DNA of 64,000 bases, from positions 1-64,000 of the forward strand of contig JAFECJ010000009.1 in assembly GCA_018242205.1 (NCBI GenBank), given 5' to 3'. The stretch comes from Pseudomonadota bacterium (GTDB lineage: Bacteria; Pseudomonadota; Alphaproteobacteria; Rhizobiales; Xanthobacteraceae). The notes under the pieces were generated by a model that saw only the letters and a list, made by a program, of their open reading frames with translations, was not told the DNA's origin and ran no database searches. Position 1 is the first letter of the stretch; each line of letters begins with the position of its first letter. The position numbers and the translations under genes are program-made. Positions 61,576 through 64,000 of this stretch are shown here, piece by piece.

Positions 61576-62610
61576 CTAGCGGGTCAACTCCCCGCGCACG
61601 ATCCTGGTGCCCTCGAACATGGCCTGCATCTTCGCGAAGGCCACCGGGCGCGGCAGATACTTCAGGCCGCAGTCGGGCGCAATGACGAGCCTCTCGGCCG
61701 GCACATAAGGCAGCGCGCGGCGGATGCGGGCAGCGACCGTCTCCGGCGCTTCGATACTCGGATCGGACAGGTCGAGCACGCCGAGAATGATGGTCTTGCC
61801 GGGCAGCGTCTCCAGGACCTTGCAGTCGAGTTTGGATTGAGCGGTTTCGATAGAGACCTGCTGCACCGGCGTGTTGGCCAGTTCGGGCAGAAACGAGTAA
61901 CCCTCCGGCCGCACGTGGATGATGGCGGCATAGCCAAAACAGATATGAACTGCGGTCGTTCCCTTAACGCCGTCGAGCGCGGCGTTGAGGCCGGCGAGGC
62001 CGAACTTGCGCGCCTTCTCGGGACGCGCCTGCATATAGGGCTCGTCGATCTGTACGATATCGGCGCCGGCGGCGAACAGATCCTTGATCTCGGCATTCAC
62101 CGCCGCCGCATAATCGAGCACCATCTGCTGCTCGTCCTTGTAGAAATCGTTCTGTGCCTGCTGCGCCATCGTGAAGGGACCCGGCACCGTGATCTTGATC
62201 GTTCGGTCGGTATTGGCACGCAGGAATTCAACATCGCGCACTTCGACCGGATGCTTCCGACGCACCTTTCCGGTGACCCGCGGCACCGGATTGGGATGGC
62301 CGGAGCGGTCGAGCGCGGTCCCCGGATTGTCGATGTCAACGCCTTCGAGCGCGGTGGCGAAGCGGTTGGAGTAGCTCTCGCGCCGCATCTCGCCGTCGGT
62401 GACGATGTCGAGACCGGCACGCTCCTGATCGCGGATCGCGATCAAGGTGGCGTCGTCCTGTGCCTGATCGAGAAATTCCGGCGCGACGCGCCACAGTTCT
62501 TTGGCGCGCACACGCGGCGGAAAACGGCCGGCCAGCTTGGCGCGGTCGATCAACCAGTCCGGTTGAGCGTAGGAACCGACAAGACTGGTCGGCAGCAACG
62601 GCAACGCCAT
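61576..62610 (-). CDS. Cobalamin-independent methionine synthase, core (C-terminal domain only) type
   Basis: 344 residues from the ATG at 62610 (GGGAGG, 5-nt spacing). It corresponds only to the catalytic C-terminal half of MetE. Zinc ligands are in place: His and Cys in VHICFGY, Glu in SIETAQ and Cys in [18 protein letters not shown] and GEMRRESY are shared with the family. Such short core enzymes may use methylcobalamin or another methyl donor rather than methyltetrahydrofolate polyglutamate. No MesX-type partner lies beside it. The substrate is inferred to be homocysteine. Confidence 0.82.
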   Translation of the reverse strand: MALPLLPTSLVGSYAQPDWLIDRAKLAGRFPPRVRAKELWRVAPEFLDQAQDDATLIAIRDQERAGLDIVTDGEMRRESYSNRFATALEGVDIDNPGTALDRSGHPNPVPRVTGKVRRKHPVEVRDVEFLRANTDRTIKITVPGPFTMAQQAQNDFYKDEQQMVLDYAAAVNAEIKDLFAAGADIVQIDEPYMQARPEKARKFGLAGLNAALDGVKGTTAVHICFGYAAIIHVRPEGYSFLPELANTPVQQVSIETAQSKLDCKVLETLPGKTIILGVLDLSDPSIEAPETVAARIRRALPYVPAERLVIAPDCGLKYLPRPVAFAKMQAMFEGTRIVRGELTR

Positions 62611-62656
62611 GACATCCTCCCTGAACCGGCGCGCCTTTTGCGACACGCTGCTGATC

Positions 62657-64000
62657 TTACGGGGAAGTATCGGTCTTCCGCTCCATCGCGTCCAGACTCA
62701 TCGCCAGCACGCGGGCAACGTGCAGGGCTTCGCGGCTCGCGCCGTCCTCAATCTGATGCCGACACGATGTGCCATCGGCGACGATCAGCGCATCGTCCGC
62801 CGCCTTGCGCACTGCCGGCAGCAGCGACAGTTCGCCCATCGCGAGCGACACGTCGATGGTGTCGGCCTTGTAGCCGAACGAGCCGGCCATGCCGCAGCAG
62901 CCCGACTCGATCGTCTCGACCTTGAGCTCCGGCACGGCGCGCAGCACGCTTTCGACCGCGCCCATCGCGGCAAACGCCTTCTGATGGCAATGGCCGTGCA
63001 GCAAGGCTGGCTTAGGTAGCGGCCGGAACGGAAATCTGGCGCCGGCCTTCATCTCGCGGGCGAGAAACTCCTCGAACAGCATCGCCTGGCCTGCCACCTC
63101 GGCGACGCCCTCGCCCTTCAGCAGCGCCGGCATCTCGTCGCGGAACGTGTAGAGGCAACTCGGCTCCAGGCCGACGATCGGCACGCCGCGGCGCGCCAGC
63201 GGCGCGAGGGCGTCGAGCGTGCGCTGCATTTCGCGGCGCGCCTCCTCGACCTTGCCGACCGACAGGAAGGTGCGGCCGCAGCACAACGGCCGCGCAGCGT
63301 CATCCGCCGGCCGCGCGGCATGAATGTGGTAGCCGCCGGCCTTGAGCACGGCAATGGCGGCATCGAGATTCTCGCGTTCGAAGTAACGGTTGAACGTATC
63401 GGCAAACAGCACGACCTCGCGGTTCGCCATCGGCCGATCGGACGACGGGGCAACGCCGTCGCTGCGATCGCGATAAATGTCGCGGCGCCATTGCGGCAGG
63501 CTGCGCCGCGCCGCGAAGCCGGCGAACACCTCGGACAACCACTTCAACACCGAAGACTTGTCGCGCAGATTGAACAGCGCCGGATGACGCGAGGCGAATG
63601 GCGCATAGCGCGGCAGATAGCCGACCAGCCGGTCGTGCATCGACAGGCCATGCTTCTTCGCGCGCGCCGCCTGGATTTCGATCTTCATGCGCGCCATGTC
63701 GACGCCGGTCGGACATTCGCGGCGGCAGGCCTTGCAGGACACGCACAGCGACAGGGTCTCGGCCATCGCGTCCGAGGTCAGCGCATCGGGGCCCAATTGT
63801 CCCGACATTGCCAGCCGCAGCGTGTTGGCTCTGCCACGCGTGACGTCGCGCTCGTCGCGGGTGACGCGATAGGACGGACACATGGCGCCGCCAGCGAGTT
63901 TGCGGCAGGCGCCGTTGTTGTTGCACATCTCGATGGCGCCCTGGAATCCGCCGCCCGATCCCGGATAGGCCGACCAGTCGAGTTCGGTCTTCACCTCGAT
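62657..64000 (-). CDS. FAD-linked oxidase/4Fe-4S protein, C-terminal part (runs off window end)
   Basis: The frame is open through the last base, so only the C-terminal ~447 residues are visible. A 4Fe-4S ferredoxin-type domain has CVSCKACRRECP, and two CCG-type motifs follow (PLCCGRTF and SGCCGMAGSFGYK), as in GlcF-like heterodisulfide-reductase-type domains. The leading GGGFQGAIEMCNNNGACRK is typical of ~1000-residue fused D-lactate/D-2-hydroxyglutarate dehydrogenases, whose FAD domain would lie outside. It would pass electrons from a 2-hydroxyacid to the respiratory chain. Confidence 0.85.
   Translation of the reverse strand: MEVKTELDWSAYPGSGGGFQGAIEMCNNNGACRKLAGGAMCPSYRVTRDERDVTRGRANTLRLAMSGQLGPDALTSDAMAETLSLCVSCKACRRECPTGVDMARMKIEIQAARAKKHGLSMHDRLVGYLPRYAPFASRHPALFNLRDKSSVLKWLSEVFAGFAARRSLPQWRRDIYRDRSDGVAPSSDRPMANREVVLFADTFNRYFERENLDAAIAVLKAGGYHIHAARPADDAARPLCCGRTFLSVGKVEEARREMQRTLDALAPLARRGVPIVGLEPSCLYTFRDEMPALLKGEGVAEVAGQAMLFEEFLAREMKAGARFPFRPLPKPALLHGHCHQKAFAAMGAVESVLRAVPELKVETIESGCCGMAGSFGYKADTIDVSLAMGELSLLPAVRKAADDALIVADGTSCRHQIEDGASREALHVARVLAMSLDAMERKTDTSP

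Noticed and set aside
1..64000. tRNA, rRNA, CRISPR array, insertion sequence or prophage
   Set aside because: None recognised on reading; no transposase, integrase or phage structural gene is present, though an unaided reading could miss a tRNA.

Overview
The window looks like a chromosomal segment of a GC-rich alphaproteobacterium, most likely of the order Hyphomicrobiales (Nitrobacteraceae/Xanthobacteraceae-like). The basis is the even high GC, the gene families (TRAP and polyamine-type ABC importers, a LuxR/LuxI pair, two ErfK-type L,D-transpeptidases, a core-type MetE, a ChrB/ChrA pair) and numerous short palindromic intergenic repeats of the kind common in Bradyrhizobium relatives. This is inference from content; no marker gene was compared. 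I see no rRNA, tRNA, CRISPR array, prophage or insertion sequence. About 68 protein genes fill nearly all the sequence.

Layout. 1-4924: end of a PAP2 phosphatase, then a Pot-type ABC importer operon (ATPase, binding protein, two permeases). 4933-9392: PNPOx-fold protein, tryptophanyl-tRNA synthetase, two small exported or membrane proteins, an atypical SDR, CsaA-like tRNA-binding protein, rhodanese. 9428-12731: cell-wall cluster (two L,D-transpeptidases and MepA). 12869-15990: Lrp regulator divergent from a homodimeric E1/transketolase-like enzyme. 16151-17478: three small stress-type genes. 17541-22553: GMC oxidoreductase, modABC, BtuF-like protein. 22630-28892: putative transport protein, K+/H+ antiporter, BKACE enzyme with TRAP dctQM, DMT exporter. 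28997-32022: MscS channel, a DUF559 nuclease gene enclosed by inverted palindromic repeats, aminotransferase. 32370-34280: luxR-luxI and a small overlapping gene. 34347-39917: PEP-mutase-like enzyme, acetyltransferase, MFS, D-erythronate dehydrogenase-like, methionine aminopeptidase, RadC. 40185-42105: TetR regulator with twin operators, Ca2+/H+ antiporter. 42124-49417 (minus): apparent eight-gene operon with 2-oxoacid dehydrogenase E1alpha, E1beta and E2, semialdehyde dehydrogenase, lipocalin-like protein, hydroxyacid dehydrogenase and two AprI/Inh-like proteins. 49526-54359: DMT, SDR, TauE, ChrB-type protein, ChrA. 54356-60256: NMT1-type ABC importer and a complete TRAP importer. 60319-64000: SDR, ArsR, core MetE and the C-terminal part of an FAD/Fe-S oxidoreductase running off the window.

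The strongest unusual signals concern short palindromes. (i) In all four importer operons that carry a binding-protein gene, a hairpin-forming sequence lies directly 3' of that gene. (ii) One palindromic repeat lies in frame inside the E2 gene linker. (iii) A Vsr-like DUF559 nuclease gene lies exactly between two inverted copies of another repeat and borrows its ribosome-binding region and C-terminus from them. (iv) luxI has a candidate lux box plus a hairpin that would mask its ribosome-binding site, followed by an 11-nt-overlapping small gene. (v) A TetR gene has two identical 16-bp palindromes, one overlapping the -35 of an apparently leaderless promoter.
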